Positions 47,926 to 56,478 of a DNA stretch of 64,000 nt are shown in pieces. The stretch comes from an uncultured Bacteroidales bacterium (GTDB taxonomy: Bacteria > Bacteroidota > Bacteroidia > Bacteroidales > Bacteroidaceae), in contig CADCIP010000002.1 of assembly GCA_902801485.1 (NCBI GenBank), forward strand, positions 1 through 64,000, read 5' to 3'. The notes beneath the pieces were generated by a model. It was not told the origin of the DNA. It did no database searches and was given only the letters and a program-made list of their open reading frames with translations. Within the stretch, counting starts at the first letter, position 1. Each line of letters starts with the position of its first letter. A program made the position numbers and the translations under genes.

Positions 47926-48657
47926 TTATTTCCCTACAAATTTAGTGTCAAGGTATGTCTGAAAGGCTTCCTTGTACATGTCACCGATGGGGAGATAGGT
48001 GTCTTTGTCCATGATTACACGATTTTTGTTAACCTCCTGAATCTTTGTGAGGTTGACAATGTAGGAACGGTGGATGCGCATGAAGTAGTCGGGCAGACGC
48101 TCCTCAATCTTCTTCATCGACAGTAGGCTGACAACAGGTTTCGCCTCGCCCTCCAGCCATACCTTCAGATACTCGCTCATGCCCTCAACATAGCGGATGT
48201 CGGGGATGCTGACTTTTACGATGCGATAGTCGGTCTTGAGGAAGAGTGTATTATCGGCAGGATAACCTAATGCAGCCGGACTGCTGACCACAGGTGCGTT
48301 GTTTTCCAGTCGAACCTTCAGGCGATTTGCTGCCCGCTGGAAGTCTTGCAGGCCGAAGGGCTTCAGCAGATAATCAACGGCATTCACGCGGAATCCTTCG
48401 ACGGCGTATTCGGAGTAGGCGGTGGTGAATACAACGAGGGGCGCTACGGCGAGCGACTTTACGAAGTCCATGCCGTTGAGGTCGGGCATGTTGATATCGC
48501 AGAAGATGGCATCCACTGTATCATGTTCCAGAAAAGCGCGAGCTTCCAATGCACTTTGACACTGGGCAGCGAGTCCGAGAAATGGCACTTTACTGATATA
48601 GGCAACAAGCTGTTGCAGAGCCAAAGGCTCATCATCAATGGCGAGACAGCGTATCAT
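47926..48657 (-). CDS. LytTR-family response regulator
   Basis: 243 residues. Receiver domain (1-120) with phospho-acceptor Asp in FCDINMPDLNG and Lys in LLKPFG; LytTR DNA-binding domain from about 140 (IRYVEGMSEYLKVWL, YFMRIHRSYIVNL). It pairs with the overlapping sensor kinase. Such regulators control cell-surface and polysaccharide functions; likely targets here include the upstream secreted proteins of the same operon. Confidence 0.93.
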   Translation of the reverse strand: MIRCLAIDDEPLALQQLVAYISKVPFLGLAAQCQSALEARAFLEHDTVDAIFCDINMPDLNGMDFVKSLAVAPLVVFTTAYSEYAVEGFRVNAVDYLLKPFGLQDFQRAANRLKVRLENNAPVVSSPAALGYPADNTLFLKTDYRIVKVSIPDIRYVEGMSEYLKVWLEGEAKPVVSLLSMKKIEERLPDYFMRIHRSYIVNLTKIQEVNKNRVIMDKDTYLPIGDMYKEAFQTYLDTKFVGK

Positions 48658-49784
48658 GATAATGGCATGTTTAATTCAACTGAATATATGTCGGAATCAT
48701 CGTGAATACGGAGCATGTAATCATGTCCAAATAGCAGATTGAGACGTTTACGGACGTTGGCGAGGCCTACGCCGCCATGCTCCTTGTTGGATGTGTCGGC
48801 AATAGAATTACGACAAGAGAACAGCAGTTCATTGCTACTTATCACGACCTTAAACGCTATAAACGAGTCACGCTGATATGAAACTCCGTGCTTGAAGGCA
48901 TTCTCGATGAAGGTGATAAGAATGAGCGGCGGTATCTGGCGGTCGGGCACCTCCGAGGGCAGGTCTATTTCGATGCGCACTTTGTCTGTGTAGCGCAGCT
49001 GCATCAGCGTGACGTAGTGGCGGATGAAATCAATCTCGCGAGAGAGCGGTACACCCTGCTTATTGCCCTCGTAGAGCACAAAACGCATCATCTTTGATAG
49101 TTCCACGATGGTCTCTTTCGATTTCTCTGGGTTGATATCGACGAGCGCATGGATGTTGTTCAGGGTGTTCATGAAGAAGTGTGGGTTGATCTGATAACGC
49201 AGGTACTCTAACTGTTGCTCTAGGTTTTCGTGTCTCAATTCGGCCAGACGCTTGCGATCGTCTTGCGTCTTGAAATAGTATTTGATGCCGAGGTTGCCAC
49301 CAAGCAACAAAATAAGTACTACGATGGCCATAATGTCGCGCTCGCCAATAAAGGGAGGGGGCATCATTCGTTTGTCATGTGGCGGTCTGTTCATCATTCC
49401 TGATGTGCTGACACCACTCCATCGCCTATCCCATCGTTCCAAAGGCAGCTTGTCTCCCATCGGTTTTACGACAGGCGGACGGCTATTGCACTGGTAAAGC
49501 GTGAACGCGGCAATGATAACAGCTACGATGGAGAGATACGCTACGCGCCTGTGCCCATGTATCAACAATGGAGCCAGTAAGAAATTATGAAAGAGGAATA
49601 ATACGAGATAGATGGTAAACTTAGGCCATACAACATACACCTTTGTCCACTCGAAAGTGACACTTGGGTCGCTGATGGAGCGTACATACAGACTCAGCAG
49701 TGGAGCCGCAAAGAGCAAGCCCCACGCCAACAAGTATATCAGATTCTCCTGCCTTGACTGTTTCATCCATGATATTCTTACCAT
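48654..49784 (-). CDS. LytS-like sensor histidine kinase
   Basis: 376 residues. Four predicted membrane helices in the first 180 residues, then a His_kinase domain (QINPHFFMNTLNNIHALVD holds the phospho-His) and a HATPase (FIENAFKHGV, GGVGLANVRKRL). No separate periplasmic sensor domain; a Met/Pro-rich stretch (NRPPHDKRMMPPPF) sits in a loop. Its stop overlaps the regulator ATG by four bases. It starts 59 bases after the beta-helix gene and may be co-transcribed. Confidence 0.92.
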   Translation of the reverse strand: MVRISWMKQSRQENLIYLLAWGLLFAAPLLSLYVRSISDPSVTFEWTKVYVVWPKFTIYLVLFLFHNFLLAPLLIHGHRRVAYLSIVAVIIAAFTLYQCNSRPPVVKPMGDKLPLERWDRRWSGVSTSGMMNRPPHDKRMMPPPFIGERDIMAIVVLILLLGGNLGIKYYFKTQDDRKRLAELRHENLEQQLEYLRYQINPHFFMNTLNNIHALVDINPEKSKETIVELSKMMRFVLYEGNKQGVPLSREIDFIRHYVTLMQLRYTDKVRIEIDLPSEVPDRQIPPLILITFIENAFKHGVSYQRDSFIAFKVVISSNELLFSCRNSIADTSNKEHGGVGLANVRKRLNLLFGHDYMLRIHDDSDIYSVELNMPLS

Positions 49785-49843
49785 ATATAATAACGTTAAA
49801 ATCAGGAAAATAATATTTATTCAAATTAGCTTGTTGTTTGTAT

Positions 49844-51712
49844 TTATCTTCCCGAATAACTGGTGGAGGCCTTGCAGGATGTTGACGAAGATCCAATGGT
49901 TACGGTGTAACTGGTGCCAGACGAGAGGCCTGGACAACTGAGAAGGTAACTGAATCCAGAACCGCCCTGACCACCGCCACCTGGGCCCCAGCCGCCACCT
50001 CCACCGGGTCTGCCACCTCCGCCTGATGAGGGGGAATAGCCGTTGGGTATTGTAAATGAAGCCAGTATGGTAGTGCCGTTCTTGACTGCGACGGAAGTTC
50101 CTGCCGAATAAGTGGAGTTGGTAGTGCTGAGCACACACTGTGAGCCGGTCGTCGCAGTGACAGTGTTGTTGCCGGCACCGATGCCAAGCACTGTGCCGTC
50201 TGTGATATAGAGGTTGTAACGCTCGGCAGCGTCTATGCCGCACTCAGCACCGCCAGCACCACAGGCGATGACCATTCCGCCGGAGATGTACATGTTGCCG
50301 TTGCTGTCAATGCCGTCGTTTCCGTTGCTGACACCTGTCATAGTTCCACCTTTCAAGTACATATGACTGGCCGAGTTAATGGCGTCGTCAGAAGAACTGA
50401 GAGCATAGACCGTACCATTGGTGATGGTCAGCGTCCCCTTGGTCTCAATGGCTTCGTGCTTGGATGACGTGGCTTTTATATTTCCGCTGCTGACGGTCAT
50501 GTTGCCGTCGGCCTTGATAGCCTTGGGCTGCGCCTTGCTGCTGCTATAGGAATAGGTGTTACCAGTTGTGGTGGCCTCGATTGTTCCACCTGTGACGGTC
50601 AGCGTGCCATCGGCCTTGATGCATTTGCCGCCAGTACCAGTAGAGTTCAGTGTAATGGTTCCGCCGCCGATGGTCATGTTTCCGTCGCTCTTCAGTCCGG
50701 CACAGCCCTTGGCGTCACGCTCTTCGCTGTCGTAGGTCCCGTTGCCTGTGGTTTTTATGGTGATTTCGCCGTCGTTGATGTGTATATCGCCAGCAGCCTT
50801 GATGCCTTTAGATGCTGCTGCCGTGACGTTGACGCTGAGCGTGCCGCCCTCAAGGTAGATATTGCCAGAGTCTTCGTCATCATGATCAGCAGTCTCGCCC
50901 GTCGAAGTGTCGCCATCGAGGTCGCACTGGATGCCGTCGTCCTGTGTGCCGCTGATGTTAATCGTGCCGCTCTTCATCAGGAAGTACTCGTTGCATGAGA
51001 TGCCGTCACCTACGGCCTTGGTGATGTTCAGCATCAAGTTCTTCACAGTGATGTAGTCGCCGCTCTTGATGGCATGCTTTGTGTTGCCGGCGACATTGAG
51101 CGTACCCTTTCCCTGCAACTGTATCTGACCCTTGCTGTAGATGCAGGCCTTTTGCTCGCCGTTGGCGCCGTCGATCAAGGTGTTCTCCGTGCCATCTTTT
51201 GCACTGATCTGTATGCGCTTGCCATTAGTGATATTGATGGCGGCCCCAGAGGGGTTAGTCATCGTCAGCCCGGCCAGTGATACCGTGCATTTATAGGAGC
51301 CGCCCAGGGCAAATGAGCCGTCGGTAGTTGAGCCGCTGAGCACATAGGTTATCTCGTTGCCAATGATGTCATCCGTGTTCGTCTGCGTAATAATAACATG
51401 AGCTTCGCTGACCGTAGCCTCCACATACTGTGCTACATTGCCTGCCACATAGACAGAAGCTGACGAACTGCCGTATTCCACACTGACAAGATTGTTGGTT
51501 ACTTCGCTACTGTCCACCGTAATCACATCGATGTCAGCCAGGGTAAATTCTTTACCCATGATGGTTAGTGTCTTGCCGTCGGCATAGTACATCTCGCCCG
51601 TCTGTTCGGCAGGGAACTGATAGAAGACGCTACCCACCTTGACGTTTAGCGTCTGCGCCTCTGCTGCTATCGTCAGCACGAAGGCTATTATAGAAAAAAA
51701 TGTACGTCTCAT
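49844..51712 (-). CDS. Cthe_2159-like beta-helix carbohydrate-binding protein
   Basis: 622 residues, secreted (signal peptide 1-19). Many repeats of the form GDGISCNEYFLMKSGTINISG, AIKADGNMTVSSGNI and GGTMTGVSNGNDGID form a polysaccharide-lyase-like right-handed helix of the Cthe_2159 family, whose prototype binds cellulose and polygalacturonate. Acidic DxDxD-type turns (DLDGDTSTGETADHDDED) suggest calcium binding. A Gly-rich low-complexity segment (SSGGGGRPGGGGG) precedes the C-terminal end. Its start overlaps the small secreted gene upstream (ATGA). Confidence 0.85.
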   Translation of the reverse strand: MRRTFFSIIAFVLTIAAEAQTLNVKVGSVFYQFPAEQTGEMYYADGKTLTIMGKEFTLADIDVITVDSSEVTNNLVSVEYGSSSASVYVAGNVAQYVEATVSEAHVIITQTNTDDIIGNEITYVLSGSTTDGSFALGGSYKCTVSLAGLTMTNPSGAAINITNGKRIQISAKDGTENTLIDGANGEQKACIYSKGQIQLQGKGTLNVAGNTKHAIKSGDYITVKNLMLNITKAVGDGISCNEYFLMKSGTINISGTQDDGIQCDLDGDTSTGETADHDDEDSGNIYLEGGTLSVNVTAAASKGIKAAGDIHINDGEITIKTTGNGTYDSEERDAKGCAGLKSDGNMTIGGGTITLNSTGTGGKCIKADGTLTVTGGTIEATTTGNTYSYSSSKAQPKAIKADGNMTVSSGNIKATSSKHEAIETKGTLTITNGTVYALSSSDDAINSASHMYLKGGTMTGVSNGNDGIDSNGNMYISGGMVIACGAGGAECGIDAAERYNLYITDGTVLGIGAGNNTVTATTGSQCVLSTTNSTYSAGTSVAVKNGTTILASFTIPNGYSPSSGGGGRPGGGGGWGPGGGGQGGSGFSYLLSCPGLSSGTSYTVTIGSSSTSCKASTSYSGR

Positions 51713-52080
51713 TTCACCACCATTTTATATGTTCTGTTCTTCGTCTTCACAATATACACGCCTTTCCGCATCTGCTCCTTACTGACTTTATGCCCTTGCA
51801 GGTCGTAGATTTCAGAGGCTTCATCAAGCGTAGCTTTAGTTATTTCCTCGATTCCCGTCGTTTCGTCGGCATCCGAAAAATACATCTTTGAGAGGTTTGA
51901 GAGGAGAAATGACTGCGAGTCAGCCGTCAGCGTAGTGCCGCTGATGCTGATAGTCAGCGATGATGCGGGAACTGAGACCTTTGTCCCGTCGGTTGTTTCA
52001 AAGGTCAGATAGGTATAGTCCACGGTTTGTGCCGTCAATGCACCTACCAAAGTTGTCAGTAATAAAAAAATTTTCTTCAT
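51709..52080 (-). CDS. Small secreted protein with sorting-like tail
   Basis: 123 residues from ATG 52080, the first ATG downstream of an in-frame extension that runs over the promoter zone (TATCTTTG on the minus strand at 52117-52124). Signal peptide 1-18 (LTAQ), a short beta-rich domain (TYLTFETTDGTKVSVPASSL), then IYDLQGHKV...GVYIVKTKNRTYKMVVK. Overlaps the following Cthe_2159-like gene by four bases, so they are probably made together and exported to the surface. Confidence 0.75.
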   Translation of the reverse strand: MKKIFLLLTTLVGALTAQTVDYTYLTFETTDGTKVSVPASSLTISISGTTLTADSQSFLLSNLSKMYFSDADETTGIEEITKATLDEASEIYDLQGHKVSKEQMRKGVYIVKTKNRTYKMVVK

Positions 52081-52209
52081 AACGCAGATTATTAACCGTA
52101 AATCATAAATCTGCCACAAAGATACGACCTTTGCTGCCAAAAAACCATTTTTTTCAACGAAACGCCCATTTCATTCAGCAAACTATCACTGTTTCTTGCT
52201 ATTTTTACT

Positions 52210-52383
52210 TTAGTCTTCCCCGAACCCCATTTCATTTTCCTTTGCTGTTTCCTTGATGGCGTCATCGTAGCCTGTAAGGGCAGCGAATGGTGCGAACTGG
52301 GCAGCACGGTTCCACATAGACATCTGTGGATGTGACTTGGAAACATGATGCGGCAAGTTTATAATATCGTCGTAGTTATCCAT
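52210..52383 (-). CDS. YolD-like partner of Y-family polymerase
   Basis: 57 residues, too short for usual ORF limits: ATG at 52383, stop TAA at 52210. The translation starts [20 protein letters not shown] and contains [18 protein letters not shown] and ends FGED. That pattern is a well-known companion of DinB/UmuC-type polymerases in Firmicutes (YolD-like). It lies nine bases after the stop of the polymerase gene on the same strand, so the pair forms an operon. The protein may tune polymerase activity; mechanism unknown. Confidence 0.85.
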   Translation of the reverse strand: MDNYDDIINLPHHVSKSHPQMSMWNRAAQFAPFAALTGYDDAIKETAKENEMGFGED

Positions 52384-52392
52384 ATTTCTAAG

Positions 52393-53814
52393 CTATGCTT
52401 TATGTCCTCCTATTTGTTTGTTACGGTCTTTGGCGGTGGCACCTTCTTCGAAGTTCAGGCCACGAAGGATGGCATTCTTGCCGAATCGCATCTTTATCTT
52501 CAGTTGTGCTTCCTGCATACGACGCTCTTTTTCTAAGTTTTTTTTCTCTTCCCGTTTAAGTTTATCTAATGCTTCGTAGTCAGTGAAGAGGTCGAGCTGC
52601 TCATAGTTTTCTGTGGAAAGATTGGCGTTTAACATTACCTCGTCCTTCACATGATTGGTGGTCAGGTTCAGGCGCCGGATTAGCAAGTCGGGGTTTACAT
52701 GGCGGTCAAAGATTTCTGTTGCACCATTCATGATAAGTCGGGATGATGACGTAGGTTTCTTGAAGTTGAATGTGCCGTGCGCATGCTTGGGAACAGGTTT
52801 ACCGTAATAGTTTAATGTTATCTCGCCATGATACTTGGCGCGTATCTCCGGCCTTGTCAAGCTCTCGGTATCATAGCTGACAGTCAACACCAATTGATCG
52901 GTAACCAAGCGCTTCTGCACCAGATTCAGTGCCATTCCCTCAGCCATCTCCTTTATTACCACACGGGCTTTCCGGAATGTATATGGTTCCTGCAACACCT
53001 GTCCGCTACTGAATGAGTTGGTTTCTGGTCGGTAAGCTTTCACGGCCTCCATAGTACATGGTTCCCAGCCCCAGGCATGATCTATCAGCAGCTCTGCATT
53101 TATACCAAACAGATTGTATAACAGTTCTTCGTTCTGTATAGACATTCGGGCTAACTTTCCCATGGTGTCTATGCCATAGACAGCCAACTTCTGCGCTATG
53201 CCGCTGCCTACGCGCCAAAACTTGGTGATGGGACGGTAATCCCACAGCTGGCGACGGTACGACATCTCGTCCAACTCAGCGACACGCACGCCGTCTTTGT
53301 CGGCTGGCATTTTTTTTGCTACAATATCCATTGCCACCTTGCAAAGGTACATATTTGTGCCGATGCCTGCCGTTGCAGTGATTCCTGTCTGTGCAAGCAC
53401 GTCGCGAATCATCTTTATGGCTAGTTCGTGGGGAGTTATCTTATACGTGCCCAGATAAGCCGTTACATCCATGAAGACCTCGTCTATGCTGTAAACATGT
53501 ATGTCCTCCGGTGCAATGTATTTCAGGTAGATGCTGTAGATTTTGGAGCTGACATCAATGTAGTGCGCCATTCTTGGCTTGGCAATAATGAAGTCCACAC
53601 CAGGTGCTTTCTGGTACACTTCGAACAGACGGGCTCTTCCTCCAATGCCGTACTCCTTCAGCGAGGGTGTTACAGCCAGACAGATGGTCTTTTCTGTACG
53701 ACTCTCATCTGCCACCACAAGGTTTGTGGTCAGTGGGTCAAGCCCTCTGTCCACACACTCCACTGAGGCGTAGAACGACTTCAGGTCGATGGCAATGAAT
53801 GTTCGCTGTTCCAT
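52393..53814 (-). CDS. Y-family DNA polymerase (UmuC/DinB type)
   Basis: 473 residues. Translesion polymerase: IAIDLKSFYASVECV with the first metal Asp, YSIDEVFMD with the Asp-Glu pair, GIGTNMYLCKVAMDI and the helix-hairpin-helix region. Near the C-terminus QLDLF is a beta-clamp binding peptide, followed by ATAKDRNKQIGGHKA, a Firmicutes-type ending. It shares one base (TAATG) with the upstream UPF0597 gene. Gene order and the YolD-like partner suggest transfer from a Firmicute. Confidence 0.93.
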   Translation of the reverse strand: MEQRTFIAIDLKSFYASVECVDRGLDPLTTNLVVADESRTEKTICLAVTPSLKEYGIGGRARLFEVYQKAPGVDFIIAKPRMAHYIDVSSKIYSIYLKYIAPEDIHVYSIDEVFMDVTAYLGTYKITPHELAIKMIRDVLAQTGITATAGIGTNMYLCKVAMDIVAKKMPADKDGVRVAELDEMSYRRQLWDYRPITKFWRVGSGIAQKLAVYGIDTMGKLARMSIQNEELLYNLFGINAELLIDHAWGWEPCTMEAVKAYRPETNSFSSGQVLQEPYTFRKARVVIKEMAEGMALNLVQKRLVTDQLVLTVSYDTESLTRPEIRAKYHGEITLNYYGKPVPKHAHGTFNFKKPTSSSRLIMNGATEIFDRHVNPDLLIRRLNLTTNHVKDEVMLNANLSTENYEQLDLFTDYEALDKLKREEKKNLEKERRMQEAQLKIKMRFGKNAILRGLNFEEGATAKDRNKQIGGHKA

Positions 53815-55097
53815 TATTTGTGTGTCATAATATCCAGAACAAATCGGTCTGTCTCATCCATTCCCTTAGAGCCGATGCTGGTGAGGTTATGGATACTACG
53901 GTCCACATCATCATCGATGATACCTTCTGCCGAGGTTACGTTCTTGTTCTGGATAGCCAGCATTGCACTCATAACGGCTGTGCTGACACCAGTGGTAAGT
54001 TTCAGCGCACAGGATGGTTTGGCGCCATCGCATATCATACCTGTAAGATTGGCAATCATATTCTTTACGGAGAAGCTAATCTGCTCGAAGTTTCCTCCCA
54101 TCAGATATGTGATGCCCACGCTGCTGCCCGTGCTGGCAACTACACAACCACAGAGTGCAGACAGGGTGCCAAGGGACTGCTTGATATAGATGGCAGTAAG
54201 GTGGGAGAGGGTAAGGGCACGAATCAGTTCTTCCTCAGTATTATGATTCTCACGAGCAAAAACCACAACCGGCATAGTGGCACAGATACCTTGGTTACCA
54301 CTTCCGCTGTTACTCATGACGGGAATCTTGGCTCCAGCCATACGGGCATCGCAAGCGCAGGATGTTACAGAGAGCACCTTGGCAAAGATATTGTCGCCCA
54401 TAATGCCACGTCCCAGAGGACTGCACATGGTCTTTCCCAACTGATGTCCGTAGTTTTCACGCAAACCCTCTTGTGCAGCTTCTTCGTTCAGGCGCTTGGC
54501 CTCAAGAATAAAGCGGATGTCATCAAGCGGCATGGTTGTGGCAAACTCATATACCTTGTGAAGGGTTAGATTACCTTCGTGATTCTCTTCCTCGCTTTGC
54601 TTTGTCTCTTCTCCCTTCTCTGCAAAGTGTGTGTGGCTGCCTTTGATGGTGGCCTCGGACTTTTCGCCTTCTGCTTCTGCGCAGACGTGGATGAATAGCT
54701 TGTCGGGATCGTTCTCCTCTAAGTTAATCTCGATACGCTTTTCCTTTATATATTGTTTTGCAGCGACCAGGTCTTCCTCTGTACAGTCGCGCAGCACTTC
54801 TAATTCCAAACATGATTTTCCCCCTACAGCACCCAGGCCAATAGCAATGGGCAGACCTATCATACCGCCTGTTCCGGGGATTCCGACACCCATGGCATTC
54901 TTTAGTATGTTAGCACTCAGGTGCAAGGTTATCTTTTGGGGCAAATAATTGCGTTCCTTACCTAATTTGTTTCTCAATACCTCGACAGCTTTTGCTACAC
55001 ATAAAGCAACTGCCATAGGCTCTGTACAACCAATAGCTGGTACCACTTGCTTGTGCAAAAGATTCAGGATCTCCTGCTTTTCTTCGTTTCTTATCAT
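53814..55097 (-). CDS. UPF0597 / L-cysteine desulfidase-L-serine dehydratase-like protein
   Basis: 427 residues, full length for UPF0597 (CyuA/YhaM). Members use an iron-sulfur cluster to eliminate H2S from cysteine or ammonia from serine-type substrates. Likely cluster ligands and active-site parts: VPAIGCTEPMAVAL, SNSGSGNQG, ALCGCVVASTGSS and MICDGAKPSCALK. A Glu/Lys-rich insert (about 170-185) is unusual. Minus-strand TAACTTTG at 55120-55127 may be its promoter. Confidence 0.85.
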   Translation of the reverse strand: MIRNEEKQEILNLLHKQVVPAIGCTEPMAVALCVAKAVEVLRNKLGKERNYLPQKITLHLSANILKNAMGVGIPGTGGMIGLPIAIGLGAVGGKSCLELEVLRDCTEEDLVAAKQYIKEKRIEINLEENDPDKLFIHVCAEAEGEKSEATIKGSHTHFAEKGEETKQSEEENHEGNLTLHKVYEFATTMPLDDIRFILEAKRLNEEAAQEGLRENYGHQLGKTMCSPLGRGIMGDNIFAKVLSVTSCACDARMAGAKIPVMSNSGSGNQGICATMPVVVFARENHNTEEELIRALTLSHLTAIYIKQSLGTLSALCGCVVASTGSSVGITYLMGGNFEQISFSVKNMIANLTGMICDGAKPSCALKLTTGVSTAVMSAMLAIQNKNVTSAEGIIDDDVDRSIHNLTSIGSKGMDETDRFVLDIMTHK

Positions 55098-55188
55098 ATG
55101 ATTTCTTTCTTGACAATTGCAAAGTTATAAAAAAAATGTATATCTTTGTGCAGGAAAAAAACAAAAAACAATAATAATATCAATCACT

Positions 55189-56400
55189 ATGAGACAACTA
55201 TTTCTATTTTTGGCAGTTGCTTTCTGCCTTTGTGGTTCTGCAAAGACAGGAGTTAAGGAATCAAAGACTACTTACGCACGTGAGGTTTTGCAGCCTTACT
55301 TAGACCGTGGTGAGTTGCCTGGTGCTATTAGTATCTTCTACAACAATGGTGTACAGGAAACATGCTGCATAGGATATGCAGATGTGGCAAAGAAGCGTCC
55401 TATCAAATTAAACAACGTTTTTATGCAGTGCTCCCAGACAAAGGGTTTCTGCGGTGTAACGATTGCCAAGTTGGTGGAAGAAGGTAAAATCTCCTTGGAT
55501 GATCCTGTTTCAAAATACTTGCCAGAGTTCCGTGAACTGTGGGTGCAGGACAGCGATAAGGATGGCATAAAGACCCTTCATAAGGCCAAGAACGTGCTTA
55601 CGGTGCGTATGGTGCTTAACCACACGGGAGGCTTCCCCTTTGAGTGCAGTGCTAAGAGAAGTGATGTGCGTGGTGGCGGATGGTCGGGCGGTGCTCCCCT
55701 GCGCCAAGTTGCTAGCATTGCAGCAGGTTCTCCTATCATGTTTGAGCCCGGTACCCGGGATATGTATTCCAATACGGGCATAGACATAGGTGCTGCTATA
55801 GTAGAGGTTGTTACAGGAATGAAATGGGAAAATTACCTGAAGAAGGAAGTCTTGGATCCCTTGGGTATGAAGAGCACTTGGTTCTGGCCTACCGATAAGC
55901 AGTTGAAGACGCAAATCGAGATGTACGATGTAAAGGCTGGCGAACCTGCTAAGTACCGTCTGGAAAATGGTTGGGAACAGCGTCCCTATAACGACGGACA
56001 TGTATTTGCCTCTGCCGGTGCCGGCTTGTGGACAACAGCTCAGGATCAGTTGAAGTTCTATAAGATGCTGATGAATCTGGGTATGGGTGACAATGGCGTT
56101 CGTATCCTGAAGGAGGAAACTGTTAAGAGCATCTTGGCTCAGACAACCCGTCCTGACAATCTGGGTGGTTACTCGTTAGGTCTTAGTGCTCCTAAGAAGG
56201 ATGGAGAGAATGAATGGTTCGGACATGGTGGTGCCTGGGGTACTAACTGTATGGTTAACTGGCATAAGAAACAGCTGAAACTCTGGGTTGTTCAGGTTAA
56301 TGGCAGTCAGCCTTGGAGTAAGGATGTAGATAAGGCTGCTGAGAAATTCTTCTCAGAAACACTGAATCTGGACAACGAATATACGGGAAGGACGAAATAA
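55189..56400 (+). CDS. Secreted serine hydrolase, class C beta-lactamase family
   Basis: 403 residues from ATG 55189 (the frame opens earlier, upstream of the -7 element TATCTTTG at 55141-55148). Signal peptide about 1-20. Catalytic SxxK is CSQTKGF (Ser in SQTK), YxN is YSNTGID, and the third motif KTG is replaced by GHGGAWG, as in many esterase or peptidase members. Likely a periplasmic esterase or D-amino-acid peptidase rather than a true beta-lactamase. A terminator shared with the opposing GH97 gene follows. Confidence 0.88.
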   Translation: MRQLFLFLAVAFCLCGSAKTGVKESKTTYAREVLQPYLDRGELPGAISIFYNNGVQETCCIGYADVAKKRPIKLNNVFMQCSQTKGFCGVTIAKLVEEGKISLDDPVSKYLPEFRELWVQDSDKDGIKTLHKAKNVLTVRMVLNHTGGFPFECSAKRSDVRGGGWSGGAPLRQVASIAAGSPIMFEPGTRDMYSNTGIDIGAAIVEVVTGMKWENYLKKEVLDPLGMKSTWFWPTDKQLKTQIEMYDVKAGEPAKYRLENGWEQRPYNDGHVFASAGAGLWTTAQDQLKFYKMLMNLGMGDNGVRILKEETVKSILAQTTRPDNLGGYSLGLSAPKKDGENEWFGHGGAWGTNCMVNWHKKQLKLWVVQVNGSQPWSKDVDKAAEKFFSETLNLDNEYTGRTK

Positions 56401-56433
56401 AAGTTTAGAGTTGAGTGTTGAGAGAATACACTG

Positions 56434-56478
56434 AAAAAAAACTAATGGGAGGAAGCGAAGTGCTTCTTCCCATTTTTT
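56434..56478. terminator. Bidirectional terminator within the GH97 3' end
   Basis: GGGAGGAAGC (56447-56456) pairs with GCTTCTTCCC (56462-56471, one mismatch). On the plus strand a T-run follows (56473-56478); on the minus strand eight T (56434-56441). The stem lies within the last GH97 codons. Confidence 0.85.

Noticed and set aside
47780..47962. Small plus-strand ORF in the convergent gap
   Set aside because: No motif or start context; it runs into the response regulator gene on the other strand and covers the palindromic hairpin.
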